Origin: Phascolomyces articulosus
Taxonomy: Eukaryota; Mucoromycota; Mucoromycetes; Mucorales; Lichtheimiaceae
Assembly: GCA_025677815.1 (NCBI GenBank)
Contig: JAIXMP010000005.1
Coordinates: forward strand, 372,001-436,000
Length of the DNA: 64,000 nucleotides
Direction of reading: 5' to 3'
Translations under genes and position numbers: made by a program
Part shown: piece by piece, positions 13,042 through 26,317 of the stretch
How the letters are laid out: each line of letters begins with the position of its first letter
Numbering within the stretch: the stretch's first letter is position 1
Notes under the pieces: generated by a model
What the model was told of the DNA's origin: nothing
Databases searched by the model: none
What the model saw: only the letters and a program-made list of their open reading frames with translations

Positions 13042-13944
13042 TATAGCTTATATCTTTTCCTTTGACCACAGAATAACCGGACTCTGCTCAGAGTATGTAC
13101 TTTTATGATATGTTTGTCAAGGAATAGCGATAGCGATTATTGTATATGGAGTCAATTAAATAAAATACTTGCTATCCGATGAATATCAAAAAAATGTAAA
13201 AGAGAAAAAAAGTGAGTTTAATAAAAAAAAAAAACAAAGGATCTCTTTTTGTGTGTAGTATGCATTTAAACCGCCATTATGCATCAGGGGGGATGTTTAT
13301 TTTGGTAGATTATACCAGATAACAGAAAAAGGGAGTAAAGCTTTTTTTTCACCTTTAAGTTTTTCTTATTACTCATTGATTTAATGTTTGTTTTGATTTC
13401 ATAATGAACAGGTTCAAGTGTGGATACTATCTTCATGAGCATAGAAGAAATAGCTATATTGAGAAGAACCCATTTGTTCTGTTTGTTAGTATTCCGGCTA
13501 CTTGATCGGCACCCGTAATTTGATATAGCATTCATTGTACATGCATATTACTTGCATGAGCAGCAACAAATTTTAATAATAGAAAAAAGAGAGAAAAGTA
13601 CCATCTCAATTTACCAACTTCACAAAACAACAAAAACGATGGAATAGCTTAAATTATAACAAAATGTCTTTTTTTAAAAAAGTATATATGATAGGTAAAA
13701 AGAAATATATATGCAACAGAAAATAAGAAACAAAATATAATGATTATAAAATTGTAATACAGAAAAAAAAAAGAGAAAAAGGATGTTGGTGTATGTTGTG
13801 TAATAAAGGTGTGTGTGTATATATTTATATTTTTATAAATGAAAAAGTAGTACTTCTTTAGGTTGTTGGTGTTTTAAATCAAAATTTTGGAGAGTAAAAG
13901 GAAACAGAGGAAGGGGGAGGGTGAAAAAGGGGAGTTTAGGATGT
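13042..13944. other. Intergenic, MFS promoter / ACC1 3' end
   Basis: AT-rich spacer with a GT-rich stretch near 13790-13820. An 83-codon frame at 13284-13535 (-) has no recognisable features and I do not call it. Confidence 0.45.
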
Positions 13945-16900
13945 TTAGAATCGAGTGGCAAGTTTACGTAAGGTTTCCTTACGAGCTTCAATGCTCATGT
14001 TTTCAATCAATTTAGAGAAACCTTCAATGACAGCATCTTGGTCAGCAGTACCAAGAGCAACGATTTGTTCCTTGGTAGTTTCACTCTTGATCTTGGCAAT
14101 ACGTTGATCAATCAAAGCAGCTTGTTTATCGAACCAACCAGCTACCATTTCATCTTGATGTTGCCAGACATTTTCAGCAGCAGTGGAAGCAATATCATTA
14201 TCAGACACAAACCATTGCTTCAACAAAGCACACATGGATTCACGAGACATCTTGGGTGCAGCTTCCTTGATCTTGCGAATAGTATATTCTTCACCCAAAC
14301 GACGACGGACACGCCAGTAAAAGTATTGACGAGAGTGACGCCATTCCAAAGGTTTACGAATAACACCCTTAGCTTCCATACGACCAGCACGATCATGTAA
14401 ATCAGCAAATTGAACAGAAATTTGCTGATAGACAGGTAACAATTCTTGTTCACGAGCTTCAATTTGTTTCTTGATTTCGGCCTTTTTGTTTTCATCAGTA
14501 GCTTCATCAAAGTCGCGCTTCAAGGCAGCATAGCGTTCATCCAAACGGGCCATGGTAGCCAACAATTGTGGTTTACGGTACTTGATTTCAACAATACCTT
14601 CAGGTTCTAAAACACCACCACGGGCTTGAACATCACCATACATTTCCATCATGTCCTTGTTGATGGTAGGATCAATAACGACCCAAGCACCACCACGCAA
14701 TTCGCCGTTGGGGATCAAGTAGACAAAGACAGGTTGCTTATAGTTACTCAAAGCATCGACAATTTGAGCACCATACTTCAAGACTTCATTGTACATATCA
14801 CGTTGACCACCAGAGAAACCACGCCAGTTGGCAAAGACCATCAATGGTAATTGTTCACCCTTGTTGAAATCATTGATAGCTTGAGCAGTCTTGTAAGCAG
14901 AGTTAGGATACCAAACACCACCAGCTTCCATCAAGACTTGTTCAGTAGAATCACTGTTGGCAGGATCGGCAGGAATGATGTTTTCAACAGTACGGGTTTC
15001 AACAGCAACAACACCCATAGGAATACCACCCAAACGAGCACGGCCAACGACAACGGTACGAGCCCAACCGCTCAAAGTTTCAACAAATGAATCACGATCA
15101 AAGAAACCGCTCAACCATTTACCATTTTCGTTCTTACCATTCAAGAAGAAACGAGGATCGGAAGGACCCTTGGGAGGTAAGTATTCCACTTGACGATCAA
15201 TAGGATCAGTACCAATACGCATGTTGACAGGGGCACCACGGTATTCAGGAACATATGAAAGCCATCGAACAATCTTGGCAACACCTTCCAAATCATTTTC
15301 AGCGGTCAAATGAGAAACACCATTCTTGTACATGATTTGAGTACCACCCAATTGCAAGTTGGAAGTATAGACTTCACGACCCAAGACCTTGTTCAAAGCA
15401 GGGGCACCAGTCAAAATAATAGGTTGACCTTCATTTTGAACAGCACGTTGACCCAAACGAACCAAGTAGGCACCAATACCAACAGATCGACAAGTGACCA
15501 AAGTGATAGTGAAAATATCATCATAAGCACGAGCAGTGGCACCAGCAATCAAACCAGAACCACGCAAGTTTTCAACACCAAGACCATCGGTGAAACCAAT
15601 GACATCTGTAATCTTGCAACGCTTTTCACCTTCATCCTCAATTTCTTCGACATTGACGCACTTGGCACCATTGACACTGTTTTGACTCAAGGATTGATGG
15701 GTTTCGGGAGTCAAGTAAAGATACTTGAAACCAGCGGCAGGGTTTTGAGGATCCTTCCAAGCAGCCTTGAATTGACTGATCAATTCATCAGCCAAACCAA
15801 TACGAGCACCGGAATTGGCGGACAAGTAAATACGTGGGATACCCAAGTTACGAGCCAATTCGGAAGCCTTGTAAAAGACATCATCTTCAGCTACACCAAA
15901 GGAACCAATCTTGAAAGTAATGTCATTGGCAATCACAACAATACGACGACCGTCAGGATATTCGGGAGTACGCAAGGTCAATAACCAAGCAACCATACCA
16001 ACCGTATTGGTGCCAGGAGCACGGTCAATTTCTTGGATAGAACCATCATCATCCAAGACCAATTCTTTACCTTCAACCAATTGACGAGGTTCCTTCAAAC
16101 TAGGATCGTTCTTGATGGCTTGAGCCCATTGAATATGAATGGCTTGTTGGAACAATTCAGGGAAATCATACACATAGGTAGTACCCATCAAATGAGCCTT
16201 GTAACGACGAGGTTGCAACCATTCCTTGGTAGGATAAGGTTGAGATAAGGATTGCATGTGTTGAGCACCAGGGATACGACCCACTGATTTCAAAACCCAA
16301 CCACTCTTTTCAGTCTTGACTTCTTGATAGACATCGACCTTCAAGATATAACCGGAGACATTGTCCACAGTGAAACGCATAGGAATGATAGGAGCATCAG
16401 GACGCTTGGGTTGAATATTGAAACGAATTTCAGCACCAGTAACACGCAACTTCCATAAACGTTTACCATGACGATCGACGAATTCCTTGAGTGCAGTTTC
16501 AACTTCATCAGCTTCCAATTGGAAAGTAGGAATAAAGTTAATGAACAAATGGTTACAATCGGAATTCTTGTATTCATGGCTCACAATTTCCAATGTATCC
16601 AAAATATCCGTCAACAAACGATCCGATTCAGAAATCAAATAATCGGCAGTACGCATAGAACTCTTGACACGACCAGGACGTACCAAGGCACGAACAAAGA
16701 AGCGACAATCCGAAGGATTTTCCTTGGCCACAGCATAGTAGACATGCATTTGACGGTTTTCAATGAAACAAGGTTTAATATCAAAGTTGGAAAGACGAGC
16801 CAATTCCAATTGATAAGCCAAAGCAGGTTCAACGTGACGAATGGTTTCATCTTCAATATAGTCTTCACGTTCACGGAAAGTATAGAAATCAGGCCATTGG

Positions 16901-19900
16901 TCTTCACGACAAACAATCACGGTGATACGGCGCAAGTGAGCACGACGGAATTCATCCTTGTGTTGACTGATCAATTCAGCAATCTTGGGACGCCAGTAAG
17001 CATCATCCTTTTCAGCCCCTTGACTATGAACAGCAATGTTCAAAATATTTTCCATACGTGCTTGAGGCTTAGGTTGTTGTTGGTTCTTGAGCATAGGAGG
17101 TAATTCTTCTTCTTCAAAAGCGGTCAAGATACGAGGCAATTCATTTTGTAATTCTTCCAAGGATCGACATGCGGTCATGGCACCAGTACGGATAGGTTCT
17201 TCTTCAGTATTGTTCAACAAGAAGGTCAAATCTGAATAAGAAGCAATACGCTTGTTATTGTTATCCATAGTACGTGTAGCTGTTTGAAGCAAGAACTTCC
17301 ATGCAAGGACATAGGGTTCGCGTTGCAAATTGTAGGCGACATCCAAAATCTTGTAAGCATGGTAAGAACGACGGCAGTAAACTTCAATGGCAGCCAAGAC
17401 AATATAAGGATCAGAATGATAGAAAAAGTTGGGCAAGACATCAAAGACGTTAAACTTGGTATCAATCAAATCCTTAAAGGCATCATAACTAGGTGTACGA
17501 CGTTCAATATCACCACCATAGACACTATCAGTGACGGAATTGTTCAAGATTTGATACATTTGACTATGACGTTCTTCGTAGGAAGGCAATTGACACAAGA
17601 TCAATAATTCACGAGCCTTGAGGGCCACCTTTTGAGTGGAGCGGCTATCAATTTCAGACAAACGCTTGAGAACAGGTGTAAAGAATTTGTCCAAGGAACC
17701 ACCGACCGAAGGAGAAACCAAATCCAACAAGATCATGACCAATGTATTCTTGGAAGAGACCTTGGCATGAGACAAAACAATGGCCAACACCTTTTCAAGA
17801 TCATCCTTGTTTTGATCACGCAAAGACAAAATAACCTCTTCATCTCGTTGTTGAGCACCGCTGAACAAAATTTCCACATCATAGAACTGTTCCATCAATT
17901 CAACATAGACCAAATATTCATGATGCTTCAAACCCTTGCTATAACGTTCCAAAATGGTAACCAAGGGTTCGGTGGTGGTCTTGAGCGCATTGGCTTCAGC
18001 TTGTGTAGTAACATTATCACGAGTATATTGTTCAATACGGGACAATAATTCTTGAGCAGGGAACTCAGCAGGCTTCTTATCCAAAGACTCATGCAAGCTT
18101 TGTTCAAGACGAGGAGGCAAACGGCTGGAAATAGCAGACATCAAAGCAGCGAAATCCGAATAAGGAAGTTCGGGGTTACGCAAAATTTCGGTCAAGTCCT
18201 TGACAGCTGTTTGGATCAAGGCTTGGTTGTCATAACCTTGCATAATACATTCCAATGTACGCTTAGTATGTTGGAAACGTTGGATAGGTTTATCACCAGT
18301 AATATGAGGAGGTCCAAACGTAGGGACGGAACCAGTGAAAGGTAATGTGGTCTTGACACGACTAGGATCATCCAAAGAAAGAATACCAATGATATCACCT
18401 GCTTCCAAAGTACCACCGACTTGTTTGATGAATTGGACGTGACCATCTTCGGTAGCAACCAAAGGCATATACATTTTCATGACCTAATAACATCATAATA
18501 TATGAGTAAATTTATTTATTTTCATGCAACAAATTTTTCTCTATTTTCTACTCCATCCAAATCCCAAAAAAAAAAGATACATTACCTCAATTTCAGCATA
18601 AGCTTGACCGGCCTTAATATGATCACCATTTTCCAACAACAAACTAACCAATTTACCAGGGGAAGGAGAACGTAATTGAGTAGGATCACTTTCCTTTTCC
18701 AACAAACAAGTCTTGCCATCAATCATCAAACGAGTTGCTTGGACTTCTTCACGAGAATAAGTAGTATGGGACTTGCCACCAATAGAAACCAAAAGTCCAC
18801 CATCGGTTAATTCACGTACACCAACTTGGGTCTTGCTACCATTCAAATACAAAGTATAAATACTTGGTGCAGAACGAGTGACAGTGAAATTATAACGGAA
18901 ATCTTCATAAATGAAATCTACTGTAAAGACAGTCTTGAGCATATCACGACCAGGTACTTGACCACGTTCCAAACTTTGCTTATATTGTTCACGACATTCT
19001 TGAGATAAAGAATGAGCCTTAGTGACAGCACCACAGAAGACAGCCAACATAGTATCAGGACGTTCAGCTGTCAATTTCTTGGAAATCAACATATCCAACC
19101 AACCAGTATTGATAGTATTTTCTTCAAAATCTTGAGTTTCCAAAAGACGAACAATATATTCGACTGTTGTACGGAAATGAGCACGAATGGATAATTCCTT
19201 CAAAGCAATGACCATGTTCTTGCGTGCTTGTTGACGATTTTCACCATAGGCGAAAATATGACCAAATTGAGAATCGGCATATTCGTGCAAACCACCAGCA
19301 GATACAACCGAGAAATAACCCCATACATTGGTAGAAGAACGGAAATTGAGTTCTTGCATCATACCCGAAGAAGGTTTAAATCCTGCATCTGGATTTTCTG
19401 CAGTGATACGAACAGCAATGACGTGACCCTTGGGTACAGGACGACGATGCACTTCAAAAGAAGTAGGATTACTGAAATCAAAATCAATGGTGGAAGCACT
19501 ATTGGGTTGACCACCATAAAGAACACGAATATCACGAATACGATGTAAGGGAATACCCATTGCAATTTGTAATTGAGCAGCGGGCAAATTGACACCCGAC
19601 ACCATTTCAGTGGTAGGATGTTCGACTTGCAAACGGGGGTTCAATTCCAAAAAGTAAAACTTTTCATCTTGATGACTATACAAGTATTCGACCGTACCGG
19701 CAGAGACATAACCGACCAATTTACCAAGACGGACGGCAGCCTTTTCCATTTGTTCAAAGACATCAGGTTTGGCAATCGTTACTGGGGCTTCTTCAATAAT
19801 CTTTTGATGACGACGTTGAACTGAACAATCTCTGCCAAACAAACTGATGGCATTTCCATATTGATCAGCCAACAATTGAACTTCCAAATGACGAGCATTA

Positions 19901-20488
19901 CCAGCCAATTTCATGATAAAAATAGGAGAGCCAGGAATTTCACCTTGGACTTGAGCAAATGCTTGCTTGAAATTGGAAGCATCTTCGACTTTACGGATAC
20001 CTTTACCACCACCACCTTCAGAGGCCTTGATCATGATAGGATAACCAATCTTTTCAGCAGCTTTAATACCTTCTTCAGCCGTTTGAACACAGGCATCCAA
20101 ATAAGCCTTTTCGGGAACAACAACATGGCCTTCAGCGGTTTCTTCTGTTTCACTAATACCATCACCACTCCATCCCATGGTAGGAACATCAGCACTTTGA
20201 GCTACAATGGTAGAAGAAATCTTATCACCCAAGGAACGCATAGCAGAAGCAGGTGGACCAATAAATACACATTTATTTTTACTTGTTGCAAGCATATCAG
20301 GTAATTTTGGATTTTCTGATGCATGGCCCCTAAAGAAAAACAGGTGATACAGGATGAGTTTTATATTCAAATTCCATTTTCCATTGACATCTTTTCAATG
20401 TTACTTTGTGTGACATAACACACTTTTTTTTGTCTCCCCTCCCCCAACATATTTTATCCGTCTGTCTGCCCATAGTAAAGAAGTAGTA

Positions 20489-20520
<32 letters not shown>

Positions 20521-21008
20521 CCAACCAGCCCATACAGCATGAACACCAGCACGTTCAGCAACATCAACAATTAATTCCACATTGGCATAATTGTTATTAT
20601 TAGTACCACCAGGGACTTCAACATAATTATCAGCCATACGAATATATTCGGCATTGGCAGATAAATCTTCAGGTGTGGCCATAACAGTAAACTCAATAGC
20701 TCGTTCATTACCAAAGGTTTCATAAGCCCATTTACGTACAGATCGAATTTCTTTCATGGCAGCCATACCATTGTTGGCAATCAGTACTTTACTAATGACA
20801 GTATGACCTTCATGTTGTTTAACAAAATCCCGAACAGCGCCTTCAGGTGCAGTATCAATAGAGTTGCCACCTTTTTTTTTAAAAAAAATAAAGAAATGGA
20901 ATAGTTAATCGGGGGAACGAAGGATTCTTTTTTCTTTAAAAGGTTTTTTATTAATATTATTTGATAGATACCTAAGAAATGAGAGGGTACGTTCTTATGA
21001 TCAACCAT
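13945..21008 (-). CDS. ACC1: Acetyl-CoA carboxylase (multidomain, cytosolic)
   Basis: Carboxylates acetyl-CoA to malonyl-CoA, the first committed step of fatty-acid synthesis. Exons: 21008-20972, 20870-20522, 20329-18586, 18483-13945; 6669 nt, 2222 residues, the full length expected for fungal ACC. The order is a biotin carboxylase domain ([24 protein letters not shown]-binding SEGGGGKG at 232-239; [26 protein letters not shown]), the biotin carrier with EVMKM (biotinyl Lys 713), the ACC central region, then two carboxyltransferase halves ([34 protein letters not shown]). The biotin motif is interrupted exactly after its Glu by the third intron. Codon use is strongly biased (Lys AAG, Pro CCA, Arg CGT), consistent with high expression. 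The start [18 protein letters not shown] matches the usual fungal SHF(I/L)GGN entry; an alternative first exon is listed separately. Confidence 0.96.
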
Positions 21009-22643
21009 TTGTTTATATATGTTGTTGCTGTTGTATATCGATTGTATTATATAGGATGGATGAAATTATAAAAATTCGTTTTGACAGTTTTTTTTATTGT
21101 GTCGTTTTCGTAAAAGAAAAGATTAGGATGAAAGGTGTGGGGGAATAATATGCAAAATATAGATGATAATATTAAAAAAAAAAAAGATAAAAAAAAATAT
21201 ACAAAAAAGAAATAATAAGAAAAAAGAAATATGAAAAAAAACAAACACCAACAAAGAAGTAGTAAAGAAGAAGAAGAAGAGAAAAAAGAAAAAAAATAAA
21301 CCTTTAGGCGGGAAAAAGCTTTTTTTTTGTTGAGTAAAAAAAAAACGAAGGGGTTAAAGTTGATTGTTATACTCGTTAATATGCGTTTTGAAGTTGTTTT
21401 CCTATTGTAAAGCCGAGACACACACACAACACACACAACATATACAAAAAAAGTGATACATTCCATAATACGCAAACCAACAAAAAATAAAACTTAACCC
21501 AAATGTGTGGGATCTGGGTTATAATATTCCGGATCAATAGTTGTCGGGGATGTGACTGACACCCCAACAGCTGTTAATGCCAACCTACATTTTTTTATTC
21601 TTATTATTTATAAAACTTATCCTATTGTTTTTTTGGGGCTATCTTTTTAAGAAGAAGTATTTGATATATATCAAAAAAAGGGTTTGGATTGGGACGGTTG
21701 GGGTACATTATTGTTCATATATATACTTCTTTTTTTTTATCTTTTCACAGATCATCATCCTTGTGTATTGTTGTTATCATCTCTATCTTTTTATTTTCTT
21801 ATTATAATAAAGATTAAAAAGTGCTAATAAACGATATTATATAATATATATATAAAGAGAGTATTAGATCAATTGGATAAACGAGAGAGAGATATAGAGA
21901 GAGCAGATAGATCCATTACTATCCCCCAAAAAAAGAAATGGTTGGAACCAACCCATTGGAGAACCTTGACCGTTTTGGATGGTCCTGAAATATATATAAA
22001 CATATATACCCAGCATTTGAATCCCATTTGCTGTTCTGTCTCCGTAATTTTAATAGGTAGAATCGTTTATCCGTTATGAATCCCCATGCTTTTTTTTTCT
22101 TATCAATTAATCTCTCTCTTCCTTATATATATATATATATATATATAATTATTTATTTTCAAGATAATGATGGGGTACACTCCTCAGTTTTAGTTATTAG
22201 ATACTATACTCTCCCTCTTCTTCAACAACCAGCAATTAAGCAGTGTTATCATGAGTAATGCCAAGCTTGAAAATACATGAGATAAATGATGAATTTATTA
22301 ATTTATTTTCACCAAAAACAGAAAAATCATTCTTTTTTCTCTGGTGAATTCATTAACATAAATTGGGAACTTTTTTTTTGCATAAAAAAAAATGACCTAA
22401 TTCTCTTTTGGGTAGATTTTTTATAAAGGGAAGGGGGAATTCATAGTAGTATGTACATGATGAATAATAAATGAATAAAAAAATGTTGTGTAGTAATAAT
22501 AGTAAATGGGTAGTGCGTAATCAATCAATCAATAAAATAAATAATAATAATAATAAAAAGCCTATTTTATCATCAAACCATCATTTGTCATAAAAGTATT
22601 CACTTTTTTAAAGGTGAGTTTGCATATATATCTATAAAAGATA
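21009..22643. other. ACC1 upstream region
   Basis: Spacer of about 1.6 kb. It holds the ACC1 promoter, a GC-richer island at 21499-21584 (listed separately), poly-A/T runs and a (TA)n tract near 22124-22147. The short frames on the plus strand have no protein-like composition. Confidence 0.5.
21499..21780 (-). CDS. Putative alternative 5' exons of ACC1
   Basis: A GC-richer island with an open frame encoding SVTSPTTIDPEYYNPDPTHL ends at 21499 before a GTTAAG donor in phase 1. That is the same phase as the standard first exon, so it can splice directly to the ACC1 exon at 20870 and read ...[15 protein letters not shown]. Upstream, acceptor ATGTAG at 21586-21585 would join in phase 2 with an exon 21780-21749 starting at ATG (MITTIHKDDD, donor GTGAAA). 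The result is an ACC with about 39 different N-terminal residues instead of 12. The frame fit at both junctions is seen directly; that the exons are used is inference. It could instead be a leader ORF. Confidence 0.4.
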
Positions 22644-23652
22644 TTAAAAATAAGAAGTGGATGAAATATGTGGTTGTTCAAGATGAGGATGAGGAAAATG
22701 GTGAGCATGAGAATGGCGAAGTGCATGAGGTGGTACTTGTTCTTGTTGTTCATTGGCTATTCCATCAGTACTATTAGTCTTTGCTTGTTCACGACGTTTT
22801 TGTCTCCATTCTTTTCTTAATTCTTTAAATTCAGAAGGATGTCGTTTCGGGCCCTAAAATCCCATTTCGAAATTAATTAAAAGAAAAAAAATCCGCCTAA
22901 ACAACCTTTTTTTTTTGCCCACACAAGTAATATTAAAGCCTTCTTCTTTATCCGTATATATATATATATATATATATAGGACGATAGAACTATCCTATTG
23001 TAAAGGATATCCAAAATGTAAAAAAAAAAAAAAAGATACTTACATGCTGTTGCATAGAAACATGTGCATTCAAATGATTCAATGTACCATAAGATTTACT
23101 ACACCCTGGGAAATTACAGTGATACAATCGTTCAATCTCGTGGTATTTTCTACGTGGTCTCTTTTTCTGATTAATGCCTGGAAGTGATACAAATGCAAAA
23201 ACTTTAGGTTGTTGATGTTGTTCATGAATCGATGGTGGGGGAGATGGTAAATGTCTATGTTGCTGTTGTGCTACAGAAGAATGAGGATGATAAGGATGGT
23301 GATAATCATACACAGGTGGTGGTTGCTGTTGTTGTTGATGATGTTGTTGAGTGGTAGAAGGAGAATACATTGATTTTTGTAAATATTGAGGATGATGATG
23401 ATGATGATTTGTATTATTAGGTGTTGTTACAGTAGAAGGTGGTATACCAGGTGTAGGTGTTGTAGCAGTGACAGAAGGTGTAGAAGGAGGTGGTAAAAGT
23501 TGTGAAAGGGGTGGTAATGGATGACCATGTATAGCTGCAGCTGCTGCAGCTGCTTCTACTTGTTGAGGATGATATACATATTTTGATGATGATGAAGGTG
23601 GTGGTTGTTGTTGTTGAATATAAGTTGTTGTTGTTTGTTGTGGTAATGAAGG

Positions 23653-23686
<34 letters not shown>

Positions 23687-23823
23687 GAAGTTGTTTGATA
23701 AGTAGTATCATAATAAAATGGGGTTGTTGAATTAACAACAGAAGCAGCAGCTACTGCAGCTTCATGTTGTTGAGCTACTACTACTGCAGTAGCAGCAGTT
23801 GTTGTTGTAGCAAACGATGACAT
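22644..23823 (-). CDS. C2H2 zinc-finger transcription factor, Con7-like
   Basis: Nuclear DNA-binding regulator. Exons 23823-23044 and 22853-22644; 329 residues. The N-terminal 220 residues are low-complexity (poly-Gln, His-rich, Pro-rich and Ala-rich tracts), typical of activation regions. Near residues 223-260 is KKRPRRKYHEIERLYHC followed by a single CX4CX12HX5H finger (Cys 236 to His 260, with SYGTLNHLNAHV). After the intron comes GPKRHPSEFKELRKEWRQ, the conserved basic extension that I associate with the fungal Con7 family of morphogenesis regulators. The intron falls immediately after the last zinc-binding His. The tail is His/Pro-rich. Target genes cannot be inferred. Confidence 0.85.
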
Positions 23824-24774
23824 ATTTTATTATAGTACAAAAAAATGATATTTGTAAAAGGAAAAGCGTATAAAAGAATAAAAAGAAAAAAAAAAAGGAA
23901 GGAAAAAAAAAAAAAGACAGTAAATCTTTATTAATTAAATCAAACAATCAAAACTTTAAACACACACGTTTTTATTTCTTTTTCGATCATATATATCAAT
24001 TGTAATAGGTAAAATAACAACAACAGTAGTACGTATATACATACGTATACAAAAGTTCAACCTATTATAAAGGATCATCATCCAATTCATTCAAAGAAAA
24101 TCTGTTTTTTAAAGTTAGGGCTGGGTAACTTTACACCATGAAAAAATTAATAAATAAAACATCCAATCAAATCTCTTTTTTTTCAACGCAGATCACTTTT
24201 TGTACAACATGAAAAATTTTTAGTGGTTACACGAACGAAAGCCTTTTTTCCTTTCCTTTATAAAACCATCACCTAAAACGTTTCGTCGATCCCATTCTTA
24301 TTATTAATAACATGTGTTAATGATTTAAAACAGATGAGGAGGATATGTGTATGGGTAATGAAGAAGTATGAGAGAGGTTGTGAATTTATTATTATTATTT
24401 TGACAGCAAATGATTTGTTATATCTTTGTTTCTTAAAATTGCCACCCATTCTCTTTTAAAAAAAATGAGGAGATGAATAAAGGAGAGAGGTATACATAAA
24501 AGAAGATTGATGAAGAAGATGAAAGAAAATATGCTGTGTTGAAAAAAAAAATGCTTTTTGATCTTTTACAAAGAAGAAAACATGAGGCGACGCATGCGCG
24601 CGAAAGGTATATAAAGGAGGGTAAAAAAAAGGGGGTTATAAGAAAAAGTTGGATATATATGTGTGTGTAACCTTGTCACCTAGTAACCAAAATTCACCAT
24701 GACAACTAATCATTATTTAGGTTGCTATGTATGTTACTCCGTAACTAAAGAGCAACAACATCAATGACAAGGCG
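23824..24774. other. Promoter spacer of the C2H2 gene
   Basis: AT-rich with poly-A runs near the C2H2 start and a short GC patch around 24590 (GCGACGCATGCGCGCG). No gene seen. Confidence 0.45.
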
Positions 24775-25358
24775 TTATGAAGAGTTTTGAGAAGAAGCGG
24801 AAGAAGACCTTTTGAGTTCCGCTATAGGATCCATTGTATGTGTATAATTCAATCGTGTACCCAATGGTTGTGATTCATCGGGTGTAATAGGAGGTGTTGA
24901 ATAAGTAGACGAAGCAGACATCATGGGTTTATTCGTCACAATGGGTTCATTGCCATTGCCATTATTATTATTAGGTAATGGACAAGAAGGTGTCATTTTG
25001 ATAGGTGCTGTAGCATCTTCACACGTATTCGCTAAACTTTGGGCTAATAAAGCTTCATTGACGTTTAATAAGGAACGTAAATATTCAGGTGAAGGTCCAC
25101 TATTATTCGATTGTTGTTGTTGTTGAACGACTCGTCGTTTATCTGCATCAAGCCAACCAATACCAGCACCACTAATGATATTTATATAAATATATATTTA
25201 ATGAATATATTAATACATATATATATATTGAAGAGTTTTAATTATGATTACCTTGCTTCCCATTCTTGACCCATTTTCTTCATGACTAATTCAAGTTCTT
25301 TTCGTTGTTTTTCTAACGCTTCTAAACTTTGATCATAATCTGAAAGTGATTTTTCCAT
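24775..25358 (-). CDS. Small protein with N-terminal coiled coil, unknown function
   Basis: Exons 25358-25252 and 25171-24775 joined in phase 2 (donor GTAATC, acceptor CATTAG); 167 residues. The first 35 residues form an amphipathic helix (MEKSLSDYDQSLEALEKQRK, continuing ELELVMKKMGQEWE) likely to be a short coiled coil. It is followed by ASGAGIGWLDADKRRVVQ, a Gln run, a helical patch SPEYLRSLLNVNEALLAQSL, and a long Ser/Thr/Pro/Asn-rich tail with several SP/TP sites (STPPITPDESQP). No family is recognised. It lies between two transcription-factor genes of the same strand, so a regulatory adaptor role is conceivable but unproven. The intact splice, clean start and lack of other stops make the gene itself likely. 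Confidence 0.65.
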
Positions 25359-26317
25359 AATAATTATGAGTATGAGAGAGATGGATGATAGTGATCCGTT
25401 CGTTATCGTTTCGTTCGTATGATGAAAAAGAAGGAAAGAAAGAAGAAAAATAAAGAGAATTAAATTTTGATTTTCTTTTCGTTGTTGTTTTCTTTATGTT
25501 TTTTATATATATAAATAAATGAAAGAAAGAAGAAAGATCCACATATTATTAGAGAGAGAAGTAATTGAGTGGGGAATGGAATACGGGTTTGTCTGCATAA
25601 AAAAAAACTTAAGGATAAAAAAACCACTGTGTTTTAATTGCATGCATGCATTGATAATCCAACTTTTTTTTAACACTCACACACACACACACACATTTTT
25701 TAAAATGTGGTAAACCAGTCTCTCTCATGGTGTTTAAAGGTACTCGATCGGAAATTGGTCACACTTTATTGGTTCCGCCCCATCAAAAACGCCTTTATAA
25801 ACAACTCCTTCCACTAACAACCACCACCCCCTTCTTTTATTTTTTTTATAAAAGGTACTTTCCTAATCTATCACCTTTTCCTCCTTTCCAAAAGAGAAAA
25901 AAAAACAAGGTCAATTGGAAACTTATCATTTTTATCTCTGGTCCCCCCTCCTTCTCTCACTCTCAAAAAATCAATCACAATTATTTGTCCCATCCTTATC
26001 CTCTTCCTCCTCTTCTTCCTCCTCCTCCCCCCTCTTTCGATCATTTTGATCATGGGAAAGAGAAAGAAAGAAGGAAAGAAGAAGGGGGGGAAGGAAAAGT
26101 TGGCCATCTTTCTTAATAAAAAAGATCAATTAGACTTTTGTCAATAATAATTTGATGATTAATTTTAGAAACAACACTGAAAACTTTATATTTTAGTTAC
26201 TTTATATATTTATTGATTGATACTGTAATATACTGAAAAAGAGAAAGAAAAAAAAGAGAGATAATAAATGATAAATGATAAGGCAAGAAAAAAGAAAAGA
26301 AATAATGAAAAAAAAAA
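25359..26317. other. Intergenic spacer with CA repeat and purine-rich tract
   Basis: Contains a (CA)n run around 25678-25694 and strongly strand-asymmetric C/T- and G/A-rich tracts near 25990-26095. These give long fake frames on both strands. No real gene seen. Confidence 0.5.

Noticed and set aside
13284..13535. 83-codon minus-strand frame upstream of ACC1 3' end
   Set aside because: Low-complexity Lys/Ser/Ile composition, no start context or domain; treated as spacer.
15310..15984. 224-codon plus-strand frame inside ACC1
   Set aside because: Opposite-strand shadow of the carboxyltransferase coding sequence, caused by strong codon bias; the minus-strand product is unambiguous.
25727..26116. 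129-codon plus-strand frame and its minus-strand partner (25871-26107)
   Set aside because: Both arise from a strand-asymmetric purine/pyrimidine tract; the peptides are runs of Pro, Phe and Lys without domain features, and the region is the spacer between two genes.
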